Shown one piece after another: positions 32,756 through 40,573 of a stretch of DNA of 64,000 bases (position 1 is its first letter; the number at the start of each line of letters is the position of its first letter). A program made the position numbers and the translations under genes. The stretch is from Streptomyces sp. NBC_00154. Lineage in GTDB: Bacteria > Actinomycetota > Actinomycetes > Streptomycetales > Streptomycetaceae. The notes beneath the pieces are model-generated. The model did no database searches. It saw only the letters and a list, made by a program, of their open reading frames with translations, and was not told where the DNA came from. The DNA is taken from positions 7,942,501 to 8,006,500 of the forward strand of contig NZ_JAPEMI010000001.1 in NCBI RefSeq assembly GCF_026342835.1, given 5' to 3'.

Positions 32756-34050
32756 ATGGTGCTGGTGGTGCCGTTGTGGAGGGAGTCGAGGGTCTTCCAG
32801 AAGGTCGGGAAGGACTTGGCGACACAGCCCGGGTCCTTGATGACGACACCCTCGGTGCGCAGCCCGGCGATGGCGAAGCACATGGCGATGCGGTGGTCGT
32901 CATAGGTGTCGATCACGGCGCCCTTCGGGGTGCCGCCGGTGATCGTCATCGCGTCAGGGTGCTCTTCGACGGTGATGCCCATCTTGCGCAGTTCGGTGGT
33001 GACGGCCGCGATGCGGTCGCACTCCTTGATGCGCAGGCTGGCGATGTTGCTGATGTGCGTGGTGCCCTGGGCGAACGCGGCGACAACAGCAAGGGTGGGG
33101 ACGACGTCCGGCATCGCCTCCATGTCGATGTCGATGCCGTGCAGGTCTCCGCCGGACAGGGTGATGGAGGTGTCGGTGACCTCGGCGGTACATCCCATGC
33201 GGACCAGGGCTTCCACGAGGCCGACGTCGCCCTGCTTGGAGTCCTTGCCGATGCCCGGGATGGTGACCGTGCCGCCCAGAACGGCGGCTGCAGCGAGGAA
33301 GTAGGACATGCCGGAGGCGTCGGGCTCCACGGTGACGGTGCCCCCGCGCAGCTTCTGGCCGGCGGCCACGGTGAAGCGGGTGTAGCCCTCCCGCTTGACG
33401 GTGACGCCCATCTCGGCCAGCGCCGCGATGGTCATCTCGACGTAAGGCTTGGAGACCAGATCGTCGGTGATCACGACCTCGGTGTCCTGTTCGGCGCGAG
33501 TGGCGTTGATCAGGAGGCTGGAGGTGAACTGGGAGCTGACCGCGCCGCTGATGCGCGTAGACCCGCCGCGGAAACTGGGACCGGTGACCTTGATGGGCGG
33601 GCTGCCGTTGCCGCGCACCGCCTCGGCAGTGACCCCCAGCCCGGGCAGGGCGTCGAGCAGTGAGCCCATGGGCCGCTCCTGCATGCGCTTGGTGCCGGTC
33701 AGCACGGTCGTGCCGTCGGCGTGGCCGGCCATGGCGATCAGGAAGCGGATCGGGGTGCCCGCGGCGCCGACATAGACCTCCTCTGCGGGGCCGCGCATCG
33801 GTTCGCCGGTCGGGGTGACGGTGATCCGCTCGGCAGCGGCATCGACATCCACGCTGACGTGACCGAACTGCCGCAGGGCGTTGGCGAGGTACTGCGTGTC
33901 GTCGCAGACCAGTGCGCCTTCGATCGTTGTCGCCTGCCCCGAGAGGGCAGCGATCGCCAGGTAGCGGTTGGAGTAGCTCTTGGAACCGAGGACCTTCACC
34001 TGCTTGCTGAAGGTGTCCAGCAGCCGGATGGTGACATTTTCGGCCTTCAT
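32752..34050 (-). CDS. EPSP-synthase-like enzyme, probable arsenoenolpyruvate synthase
   Basis: 432 residues from ATG 34050 (normal EPSPS length; upstream codons to 34209 would add an unlikely leader). EPSPS family blocks: GSKSYSNRYLAIAAL (24-29 KSYSNR), VGAAGTPIRFL where the usual Asn of NAGT is Ala (position 96), KRMQERPMG, VSSQFTSSLL, PDASGMSYFLAAAA, SLRIKECDRIAAV, DDHRIAMCFAI and GCVAKSFPTFW. The PEP-handling residues are retained, but the altered NAGT motif and the coupling to the mutase gene argue against shikimate metabolism. EvoMining work on S. lividans proposed such paralogues as arsenoenolpyruvate synthases. It is first in the cluster, divergent from the 34293 regulator. Confidence 0.85.
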   Translation of the reverse strand: MKAENVTIRLLDTFSKQVKVLGSKSYSNRYLAIAALSGQATTIEGALVCDDTQYLANALRQFGHVSVDVDAAAERITVTPTGEPMRGPAEEVYVGAAGTPIRFLIAMAGHADGTTVLTGTKRMQERPMGSLLDALPGLGVTAEAVRGNGSPPIKVTGPSFRGGSTRISGAVSSQFTSSLLINATRAEQDTEVVITDDLVSKPYVEMTIAALAEMGVTVKREGYTRFTVAAGQKLRGGTVTVEPDASGMSYFLAAAAVLGGTVTIPGIGKDSKQGDVGLVEALVRMGCTAEVTDTSITLSGGDLHGIDIDMEAMPDVVPTLAVVAAFAQGTTHISNIASLRIKECDRIAAVTTELRKMGITVEEHPDAMTITGGTPKGAVIDTYDDHRIAMCFAIAGLRTEGVVIKDPGCVAKSFPTFWKTLDSLHNGTTSTI

Positions 34051-34168
34051 ACGCGGATCAGTTTCAAGCGAGCTCAATGTCGTCTCCCCATCATCGTGGC
34101 GTGGCGGCGCCGGTAGTGACCGGGAAGAGACTGCGAGGCGATCAAGGGTTGAGGAAAGTCCTTCATGA

Positions 34169-34197
34169 GGCAGCAAGTTGCATGGCAACTTGCTGCC
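34169..34197. promoter_or_regulatory. Perfect 13-3-13 palindrome in the divergent promoter region
   Basis: GGCAGCAAGTTGC, ATG, GCAACTTGCTGCC: perfect arms. It lies 119 bases upstream of the EPSPS-like start and 96 bases upstream of the regulator start. It is a candidate operator for the TrmB/LuxR-like regulator; a stem-loop in the leader RNA is the alternative. Confidence 0.55.
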
Positions 34198-34292
34198 AGA
34201 ATCGGTCACTTGAGGGCATCGGATGGGACGTCAAATGTCCAACTACCGTGCTATCTTCAAGAAATTCAATTCAGCAGCACACTGGGGGGCAG

Positions 34293-35369
34293 ATGTCGCA
34301 GCCGCTGGGATTGGACGAAGTGGCCCACGCGATCTACCGGTTCGCGCTCAACCAGCCGGGCTGCCGTCTCGAGGACCTCCTGCGCCACTACGACGCCCCG
34401 GACGAGTCAGTCCGCAAGAGCGTGGACCGGCTCCTGGAGCTCGCTTTGCTCCGCCCGGTCTCAGGCACCCTGGTTCCCACTCGCCCACCGCTGGCCCTGC
34501 GCACCCTGCTGCAGCGCCAGCAGTCGGAGCTGCTGCGACAGCAGCAGGAGTTCTCTCAGATCAAGGACGCCGTGGACCGGCTTGCCGAGGAGTACGAGTA
34601 CGCGCAGGCCCCTGGCGCACGCGCCGGCTGGGAGCGCCTCGAGACTCCCGCAGCGATCCACGCCCGCATGGAGCGTTTGGCCGGCAAGACCCGTATCGAG
34701 TGCCTGTCGCTGCTGCCCGCCGACACCAACACGGCCGAAGCCCTGCACGCCCGACGCCCGCTGGACCAGCACATGATCGAACGCGGCGTATCCGTGTGGA
34801 GCGTCCACCTCGAGAGCGTCTACAACGACCGCACCACCCTCGCCTATGCCCGATGGCTGGCCCAGATCGGTGGAGGCGTGGGAACCGTTCCAACCCTTCC
34901 GCTCTGGCTGCGCATCTACGACCGCACCACCGCGCTACTTTCCATCGACCCCGAGGACCCCGCCGCCGGCGCGGTCGAGGTCACTGGAGCAGGCTTCCTC
35001 ACCGGTCTTGTCGCACTGTTCGAACGTCTATGGGCGGTCACAACACCCTTGGACGCGGGTGAATGCCCCGACACCGACGAGCCGACCCCCATCGAACGAG
35101 AACTACTGCGCCTCATGGGTCAGGGCCTGACCGACGAAGCCGTCTGCAAGAAGCTCGGCGTCGGCCTGCGCACCGTACGCCGCATGATCGCCGAACTGAT
35201 GGACCGTCTGGGCGCCCGCAGTCGCTTCGAAGCCGGAGCCAACGCGGTCGACCGCGGCTGGCTGCGCCCCTGCCCGTGCAGCGGCGACCGCCCTCTGCGC
35301 GAAAAGGACGAGAAGGCCCCGCCGGTGGGGTCGGCCAGAACGACCGCTCTGGACGGTGTACTGGTGTAG
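34293..35369 (+). CDS. TrmB/LuxR-like transcriptional regulator, likely cluster-situated
   Basis: 358 residues from ATG 34293 (GGGGGGCAG site). The N-terminal winged-helix-like region (LDEVAHAIYRFALNQPG, VRKSVDRLLELALLRPV) resembles TrmB-type regulators; a coiled-coil stretch rich in Gln/Leu follows (LLQRQQSELLRQQQEF). The C-terminus is a LuxR-type HTH: PIERELLRLMGQGLTDEAVC then LRTVRRMIAELMDRLGARSR. This architecture is common among Streptomyces pathway regulators. Divergent from the EPSPS-like gene with a perfect palindrome between, it probably controls the biosynthetic cluster. The inducer is unknown. Confidence 0.8.
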   Translation: MSQPLGLDEVAHAIYRFALNQPGCRLEDLLRHYDAPDESVRKSVDRLLELALLRPVSGTLVPTRPPLALRTLLQRQQSELLRQQQEFSQIKDAVDRLAEEYEYAQAPGARAGWERLETPAAIHARMERLAGKTRIECLSLLPADTNTAEALHARRPLDQHMIERGVSVWSVHLESVYNDRTTLAYARWLAQIGGGVGTVPTLPLWLRIYDRTTALLSIDPEDPAAGAVEVTGAGFLTGLVALFERLWAVTTPLDAGECPDTDEPTPIERELLRLMGQGLTDEAVCKKLGVGLRTVRRMIAELMDRLGARSRFEAGANAVDRGWLRPCPCSGDRPLREKDEKAPPVGSARTTALDGVLV

Positions 35370-35396
35370 GTCACGTCGTTCCAGCCCTGGTCGTTT

Positions 35397-35612
35397 ACGG
35401 CCCGAGGGCGATGCCGTCTTGTATGCCATCGCTTCCGTCGCCACGAGACGGTGGCGTCCAGAAGGCCTGGCGGTGACGCTCCATCACGTAGCCGCGCACG
35501 TCGTCGGCGTCCCACTTGGCCCGCCCCAGCGGGTGCTGCATGCCGTCCGGAGTGGACTCTCTTACCCACTCGGCGATGGTCCAGCAGTACTTGCGTGGCA
35601 GGTCCGAGAGGA
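35397..35612 (-). pseudogene. IS701-family transposase remnant
   Basis: Minus-strand sequence reads LPRKYCWTIAEWVRESTPDG then MQHPLGRAKWDADDVRGYVM. This is the N-terminal block of IS701 transposases (LPRKNxWTIAExxGxxTPDGMQHLLxxAxWDAD). It then decays and ends at a stop after about 70 codons. No ends or further transposase sequence are visible. Confidence 0.6.
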
Positions 35613-35642
35613 GTCACCGGCCCCACTTGCAAGATCGCAAAA

Positions 35643-36150
35643 CTAGACCTTGATCCAGTAACGTCGCACGGCGCCGAGTTCGGTGTCTCGGACGTCTTCG
35701 AGGACGCCGCCGTGGTTCGTGATCGTCTTCACTGAGGCAATGTTGTCGACCTCGCAGATGATCAGCACCCGGTCCAGACCGAGTGCCCGCGCCTCGTCGA
35801 GCATCCGGCCCAGCACCCAGGTGGCCAGGCCGCGTCGGCGCGAGGATGGCCGGATGCCGTAGCCGATGTGGCCAAACTGCAGCACAAAGTCGTTGAGCCC
35901 GTGCTGCAGCGCGATCCCACCGAGCACCCGGTCGCCCTCGACGATCCATCGATACATGCAACTCACCCGGCCGGCCTCCGCTTGCTCCGGCGAATCCGAC
36001 TCGTCGACCAGCCGCGAACCCGGCCGGCGAGTCGACCTCGTCGGACGGCAGCAGCCCGAAACCGTCCTCGTGGACGCCGGGACCCCACTCGTCACGTGCC
36101 TCGAACCAGGCGGAGTGCAGGCGGGCGGCGGGCGCGATCAGTTCGGGCAT
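35643..36150 (-). pseudogene. GNAT acetyltransferase, frameshifted
   Basis: The N-terminal part is in one frame (MPELIAPAARLHSAWFEARDEWG, then GLLPSDEVDSPAGFA) and the rest in another (RLVDESDSPEQ, MYRWIVEGDRVLGGIALQH, then GHIGYGIRPSSRRRGLATWV and DNIASVKTITNHGGVLED). The acetyl-CoA loop RRRGLA and the final NxxSxKxxxNxGG motif mark a RimJ-like GNAT. One frameshift near 36010-36025 joins them, so the gene is broken or there is a sequence error. It lies between an IS remnant and a region without genes, 36151-36431, in which I see only a possible transposase scrap. Confidence 0.7.
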
Positions 36151-36431
36151 ACGGCGACGAGACAAATCTAGACGATCTGGATCTGCAGCTGAGTATTAGG
36201 GGAGAACGCCCGGGGTTTTGTCGCTGTTGAGGCCAGGGCATGCGAGGGCGGCGATCACGGGGGCGCGGGCCCGCGTCGGCCAGCCGGGGCGTCGTGGTGG
36301 CGGTTGCGGCGGCTGAGGGTGAGGAGGACCCGAGGCAGGCGCTGCGACAGTCGGTGAAGCGCCCAGCCATTGGGGCCTTCTTCCGCACTCAGTAGTGCAG
36401 CGAAGAGCCAGGAGCGGTGCGTTGGCGTGGA

Positions 36432-36809
36432 TCAGCTGCAGGGGGTGGTCGTCAGCACGCCGGGTACGGCGAGCACGTCGGAGAGCATGCTCAAGTTGTT
36501 GCGTTGCAGGCTGTAGTAGACCCAGGTGCCGCGGCGGTCGGAGGTGACCAGGCCTGCTTCCCGAAGGATCTTGAGGTGGTAGGAGATTGTCGGCGCCGAC
36601 AGATCGAAGGGGTCTGTGAGGTCACAGACACAGACTTCGCCGTCGTCGGTTGCGGACGCGATCATCGACAGTAGGCGCAACCGGACAGAGTCACCGAGCG
36701 CTTTGAACATCTTGGCCATGTCCGCTGCGCGCTCGGCTTCGAGCGGTGCGGCCGCCACGGGTATGCAGCAGGACACGGCCGGGGCCTCTGAGGCTTCGAC
36801 CTTTGACAT
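36432..36809 (-). CDS. arsR: ArsR-family repressor, likely controls TCGAAT-type operators
   Basis: 125-residue ArsR with N-terminal vicinal cysteines (VSCCIP, residues 14-15), the metal motif EVCVCDL at the recognition helix, LSAPTISYHLKILREAGL and the wing RRGTWVYYSL, and a further Cys near the end (TTTPCS). The start is preceded by TTGTCGAATCTTTATGCAA, sharing TCGAATC with the palindromes at 22536 and 29321. I therefore infer that this protein represses the peptide-ligase and peptide-ABC units as well as itself. Confidence 0.88.
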   Translation of the reverse strand: MSKVEASEAPAVSCCIPVAAAPLEAERAADMAKMFKALGDSVRLRLLSMIASATDDGEVCVCDLTDPFDLSAPTISYHLKILREAGLVTSDRRGTWVYYSLQRNNLSMLSDVLAVPGVLTTTPCS

Positions 36810-36986
36810 TCTTCTAGTTTTACAGTTGTCGAATCTTTATGCAACTGGCCTGAAGAACTCCGTCTTGGCCGAATTTATCCCCTTCTTTTGGTTGGTGGCC
36901 CTGCCTCCGCGCAGTTGGGGTGTTTCTGGCGGAGGCAGGGCAGTCGCCTGGCGGGGCTTCTTGCGGGAAAGCGCCGCCAGGCTGGC

Positions 36987-39500
36987 TCAGGCGGGTGCCT
37001 TGCTGACGCGGCAGGCGAAGCATTTGTAGGCCTGCTGCCCGGAGAGGTTGTCGTAGTAGCGGTCGTCGACCAGGGTGTTGGCCGCTTCGTAGCGCGGGTC
37101 GTCGAACTGGTCAGCGACCTTCTGGGCCGGGCCGAAGGTGTTGGGGAGGAAGACCGTGTCCTCGCGAATGCCCGGCCAATACAAGGCGGTGGCGGTGACC
37201 TTGCCGCGGGGGCTTTCGACGAGGACCTCGTCGCGGTCGCCGATGCCAAGGCGGCGGGCGGTGTCGGGGTGGATCTGCAGGAGGCGGATGCCGTTGAGCT
37301 GTTCGCCGGTGGGGGTCCAGTGGGTGACGGACGCGAAGTGGACGACGCTGGGACGGCCAGTCATGCCCATGAGCGGATAGTCGCGGTGCACCCTTCCGTC
37401 ACCCTTCACGCCGAGCTGTACCGGGTGCGTCAGTGCCTGCGGGTTGATGGGGCTGGCGATGAAGCCCTTCTCGTAGGCGAGCGTGGGGTGGGAGCCGGTG
37501 ACTTCGGGGTGGGTGTAGAAGCTGGGCAGCGCGGCGTGTCCGGCGGTCGCGAGCTGCTTGTCGAGCGCGTCGGTGAAGATTTCGATCTTGCCGCTCGGAG
37601 TGAGGAAGCGCTGCCCCTTCTTCCCGCCGAGGGACTCGGCGGCCTCGTACCAGGAGGGGTGGTCTTGGTACAGGGCGCTGACGCCGGGATGTTCGGGGGT
37701 GGGGCAGGGCCAGCGCAGGGGTTCGGTGCGCTCCTGCATGCGCTTTTGGGTCATGCCGCCCATGCCCGGGGTGTGCTTGACGAACTCGGCCCACAGTGTG
37801 GGGTAGTCCTTCCAGGCCGGTGGGAAGGCGTCGGCCCAGTACGAGGCGGGCTTGCGGCGGTCGTTGCGTGCGAAGGCGTGGGCCAGGTCGATCCAGATCT
37901 CCCAGTCCGGCTTGGAGTGGCCGGTGCGGGCGACTGCGGCTTCCTGCCAGCGGATGGCACGGTCGTCGCGGCGCATGTAGACGCCTTCGAACTCCAGAGC
38001 GGCGCTGACGGGGAGGACGACGTCGGCGTAGTAGGCGGCCTCCTCCATGAACAGGCCTGTGTAGACGTAGAAGTCGAGGTTGCGGAAGGCCTCTTTGACC
38101 TTCTCGGTGTTGGCTGAGGAGATGAGCGGGTTGCCCTGGGTGATGACGGCCTTGAGCTGGTAGGGCTTGCCGGTGAGGATCGATTCGGCGAAGTAGTCGG
38201 GGCCTACGGGCAGCGCCTGGGTCAGGTCTGGTGTCTTGACCGCCAGTTCGGGCAGGTGCAGGTCGCCCGGCCAGGTGTTGTGCATGAAGTTGCAGCCGGA
38301 GCCGAGCTTGCCGATGTTGCCGGTGACGGCGGCAAGGAACGTAAGGACCCGGTAGGTGTCGAAGGCGCCGAGCTGATGGGAGATTCCGGCGTTGCAGAAG
38401 ATGGCGGCCGACTTGGCGCCGGCGTAGTCGCGTGCCAGGCGGCGGATGGTGGCGGCGGGAACTCCAGTGACGGAGGCGGCCCACTGGGGGGTGTAGCCGG
38501 ACGCTGCCATGTGGGTTTTGAGTTCGGCGAAGCCGAGCACCCAGCGGTCGATGAAGGCCTTGTCGTACAGCTTTTCGTCGAGGATGTGGTGGAGCATGCC
38601 CAGGGCGAGGGCGAGATCGGTGTGGGGTTTGGGGGAGATCCATTCGTCGGCCTGGGCGCCGGTGGGGGTGCGGCGTGGGTCGACGACCACGAGCTTGGCC
38701 TTGGTCCGGGCGCGGCCGCGCAGGAGGTAGTCGAAGGTGACGGGGTGGGTCTCGGCCTGGTTGGTTCCGAGGAAGAGGAAATAGTCTGCCGAGCCGAGGT
38801 CGTCCTTGCCGGTGGCGCCGTCTGTTCCGTAGCCGTTGGTGAAGTTGCCGAGCCCGAAGGTGGTCTTGAGTGCGTTGCCGCCGGCGTCGTTGCAGACCGG
38901 TCCGACGTCGGTGTTGTTGGGACTGCCGAGCAGCGCGAAGAGACGGGCGACCAGGGAGCCGGTGCCGCGGGGCAGGCGTCCGGTGGTGCGGTTGGCGATG
39001 GATGCGGCCTGGCCGGTGTCGCGGAGTTTGAGTAGGCGCTGGGCGATGACGTCGAGGGCTTCGTCCCAGGTGGCTTCCCGGAAGGTGGAGTCGGTCGATC
39101 CCTTGCGGCCGCCTGTGCGGATGAGGGGCTTGGTCAACCGCAGGGGGCTGTAGACGAGTTCGGCCATCATGGGCGCCTTGACGCATAGGTTGCCCTGCTG
39201 GACCGGGTCGCCGGGACCGCCCTGGATGCTGATGATGCGGTCGGCGCGCATCCCGACGGAGATCGCGCAGTTGGAGTTACAGAACTGGCAGGCACTGGTG
39301 ACGGTCCGGTCGGGCTGCATGGCCGCCGAACCCTCAGTGAAGTTCAACTGGCGTTCGCCTGAAGCCAGATCGCTGTGCGCGGCTGCCGTGCCGGTGCCCT
39401 CTTCGGCGGCCGCGGGCGGCGCCTTGACGAGCAGGGTGGCGCTCGTCAACGCGGCACCTTGGATCAGATGACGTCTGGAAAAATTGTTGCTCTTGGGCAC
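36987..39500 (-). CDS. Tat-exported molybdopterin oxidoreductase, candidate arsenic redox enzyme
   Basis: 837 residues from GTG 39500 (GGGGAGCC site). N-terminal Tat signal SRRHLIQGAALTSATLLVKA, then the [4Fe-4S] site CQFCNSNCAISVG with the fourth Cys in GNLCVKAP, and the MGD-binding domains (FLFLGTNQAETHP, VVVDPRRTPTGAQAD, AIFCNAGISHQ, C-terminal LQIHPDTARRLGIGDRDEV). A Cys in VGPVCNDAGG is a plausible molybdenum ligand, placing it with Nap/ArrA-type DMSO-reductase-family enzymes. The protein ends with YKCFACRVSK, an extra CxxC. No iron-sulfur or cytochrome partner is encoded nearby. Arsenite oxidation or arsenate reduction is inferred from the ars context and the TTAGATAT operator-like site upstream. 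Confidence 0.8.
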   Translation of the reverse strand: MPKSNNFSRRHLIQGAALTSATLLVKAPPAAAEEGTGTAAAHSDLASGERQLNFTEGSAAMQPDRTVTSACQFCNSNCAISVGMRADRIISIQGGPGDPVQQGNLCVKAPMMAELVYSPLRLTKPLIRTGGRKGSTDSTFREATWDEALDVIAQRLLKLRDTGQAASIANRTTGRLPRGTGSLVARLFALLGSPNNTDVGPVCNDAGGNALKTTFGLGNFTNGYGTDGATGKDDLGSADYFLFLGTNQAETHPVTFDYLLRGRARTKAKLVVVDPRRTPTGAQADEWISPKPHTDLALALGMLHHILDEKLYDKAFIDRWVLGFAELKTHMAASGYTPQWAASVTGVPAATIRRLARDYAGAKSAAIFCNAGISHQLGAFDTYRVLTFLAAVTGNIGKLGSGCNFMHNTWPGDLHLPELAVKTPDLTQALPVGPDYFAESILTGKPYQLKAVITQGNPLISSANTEKVKEAFRNLDFYVYTGLFMEEAAYYADVVLPVSAALEFEGVYMRRDDRAIRWQEAAVARTGHSKPDWEIWIDLAHAFARNDRRKPASYWADAFPPAWKDYPTLWAEFVKHTPGMGGMTQKRMQERTEPLRWPCPTPEHPGVSALYQDHPSWYEAAESLGGKKGQRFLTPSGKIEIFTDALDKQLATAGHAALPSFYTHPEVTGSHPTLAYEKGFIASPINPQALTHPVQLGVKGDGRVHRDYPLMGMTGRPSVVHFASVTHWTPTGEQLNGIRLLQIHPDTARRLGIGDRDEVLVESPRGKVTATALYWPGIREDTVFLPNTFGPAQKVADQFDDPRYEAANTLVDDRYYDNLSGQQAYKCFACRVSKAPA

Positions 39501-39560
39501 GTCCGGCTCCCCCTGTGGTTGATCAGGCGGGCTGAGCGTAGAAGTGACCGCGACCTTCTG

Positions 39561-39578
39561 TCTAGAGACATATCTAAT
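39561..39578. promoter_or_regulatory. ArsR-type operator-like site upstream of the molybdoenzyme gene
   Basis: TCTAGAGACATATCTAA is an imperfect palindrome sharing TTAGATAT with the 11001-11016 operator when read on the minus strand. It lies about 60 bases upstream of the GTG start. Probably recognised by one of the tandem ArsR proteins. Confidence 0.5.
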
Positions 39579-39709
39579 CAGCAGGCTAGGGTGGATGCCG
39601 TCACCCTCGATGCGCCACGAGGGCTGCTTCTCATGCACTTTGACGCTGCATCAGTCACAACTGCGGCACACGCGGGATCAGGTCTGCAGCAACGAAAGAG
39701 GGGGGTGGA

Positions 39710-40423
39710 ATGCAGCCTGGTATACGTTCACGGCGCCGTGAACGGCAAGCCGGCCGGGCGTTGTTCCGGCCCTTCGCGCGCCGGGCCTGCGGCGACCGGC
39801 TGCTGCGTACCGTCGCGTTCACCACGGTGTGCGTGCTGCTGTCAGCCTGCGGTCACACGGTGGCCACAGGGATGACGCCGCCCGCCGGCGTCGTCGCGCT
39901 CGGCGCTGTGGCGGCCTCGGGTCTCATCGCGCCAGTCGCCGGACGACGCAAGTCCGTCGCGTTCAGCGCCGCTCTGCTGTCCCTCCTGCAGATCGGCCTG
40001 CATACATTCTTTACCGTCACTATGCCGTCCGCCGCGGCCGCGCACATGCCCATGGACGCCGCCGCGCATGCGGCGATGCCGATGCCGTCGGCGGGCCTGG
40101 CGGCCCTGATCCCGACGCTTCCCATGCTGTGCGGGCACATCGTGGCCGCAGCCTGCGCTGCCTGGGTGCTGCGCAGCGGGGACGCCGCGGTGGGGAGGAT
40201 CTGCGCTCTGGCCGGCCCCTGCCTGAGCAGTGCCGCACTGGCGCTGATCCGGACGCTCTCGTGCCGGGTCCGGCCGCGGCCCTGCTGTCTGGGAGCGGTG
40301 GCACGGCTGCTGTGCTGCGCGCCGTGCTGGCGGGACCCGGACCCCACGGGTTGGACATCGGTGGCGCTGGCGCATGCGGTGACGCGGCGCGGACCTCCGG
40401 CCGGGGTGGCCGTCACCGTCTGA
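39710..40423 (+). CDS. Membrane protein upstream of copper genes
   Basis: About 237 residues with hydrophobic segments (VAFTTVCVLLSACG, PAGVVALGAVAASGLIAPVAG, AALLSLLQIGLHTFFTV, LCGHIVAAACAAWVLRSG) and a Met/His-rich loop (AAAAHMPMDAAAHAAMPMP) that resembles copper-binding motifs. It is co-directional with the YcnI-like and CopC-CopD genes downstream, as is frequent in actinobacteria. The C-terminal 70 residues are Arg/Cys/Pro-rich and may be a shifted frame. ATG 39710 or a later start are both possible. Probable role in copper acquisition, low certainty. Confidence 0.5.
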   Translation: MQPGIRSRRRERQAGRALFRPFARRACGDRLLRTVAFTTVCVLLSACGHTVATGMTPPAGVVALGAVAASGLIAPVAGRRKSVAFSAALLSLLQIGLHTFFTVTMPSAAAAHMPMDAAAHAAMPMPSAGLAALIPTLPMLCGHIVAAACAAWVLRSGDAAVGRICALAGPCLSSAALALIRTLSCRVRPRPCCLGAVARLLCCAPCWRDPDPTGWTSVALAHAVTRRGPPAGVAVTV

Positions 40424-40573
40424 CGCGACATCTGCCCCGTGCGCTGAGCCGGGTCACGCGTCGATGACCGCGCCGCCGTGTGCTGCGCGGAAACCACCCC
40501 TTGTCCTTTTGCCCCTCAGGCGCAGCCGGTGACGGCTGTGCGCGCGGGGCCGGTCACACCGGAGTGTCTTGCC

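Noticed and set aside
36151..36431. Possible transposase scrap (GWALHRLSQRLPRVLLTLSRRN on the minus strand)
   Set aside because: Too short and not matched confidently to a family.
37399..39186. 595-codon minus-strand frame inside the molybdoenzyme gene
   Set aside because: Arg/Pro/His-rich shadow without any motif; the overlapping frame has a Tat signal and FeS site.
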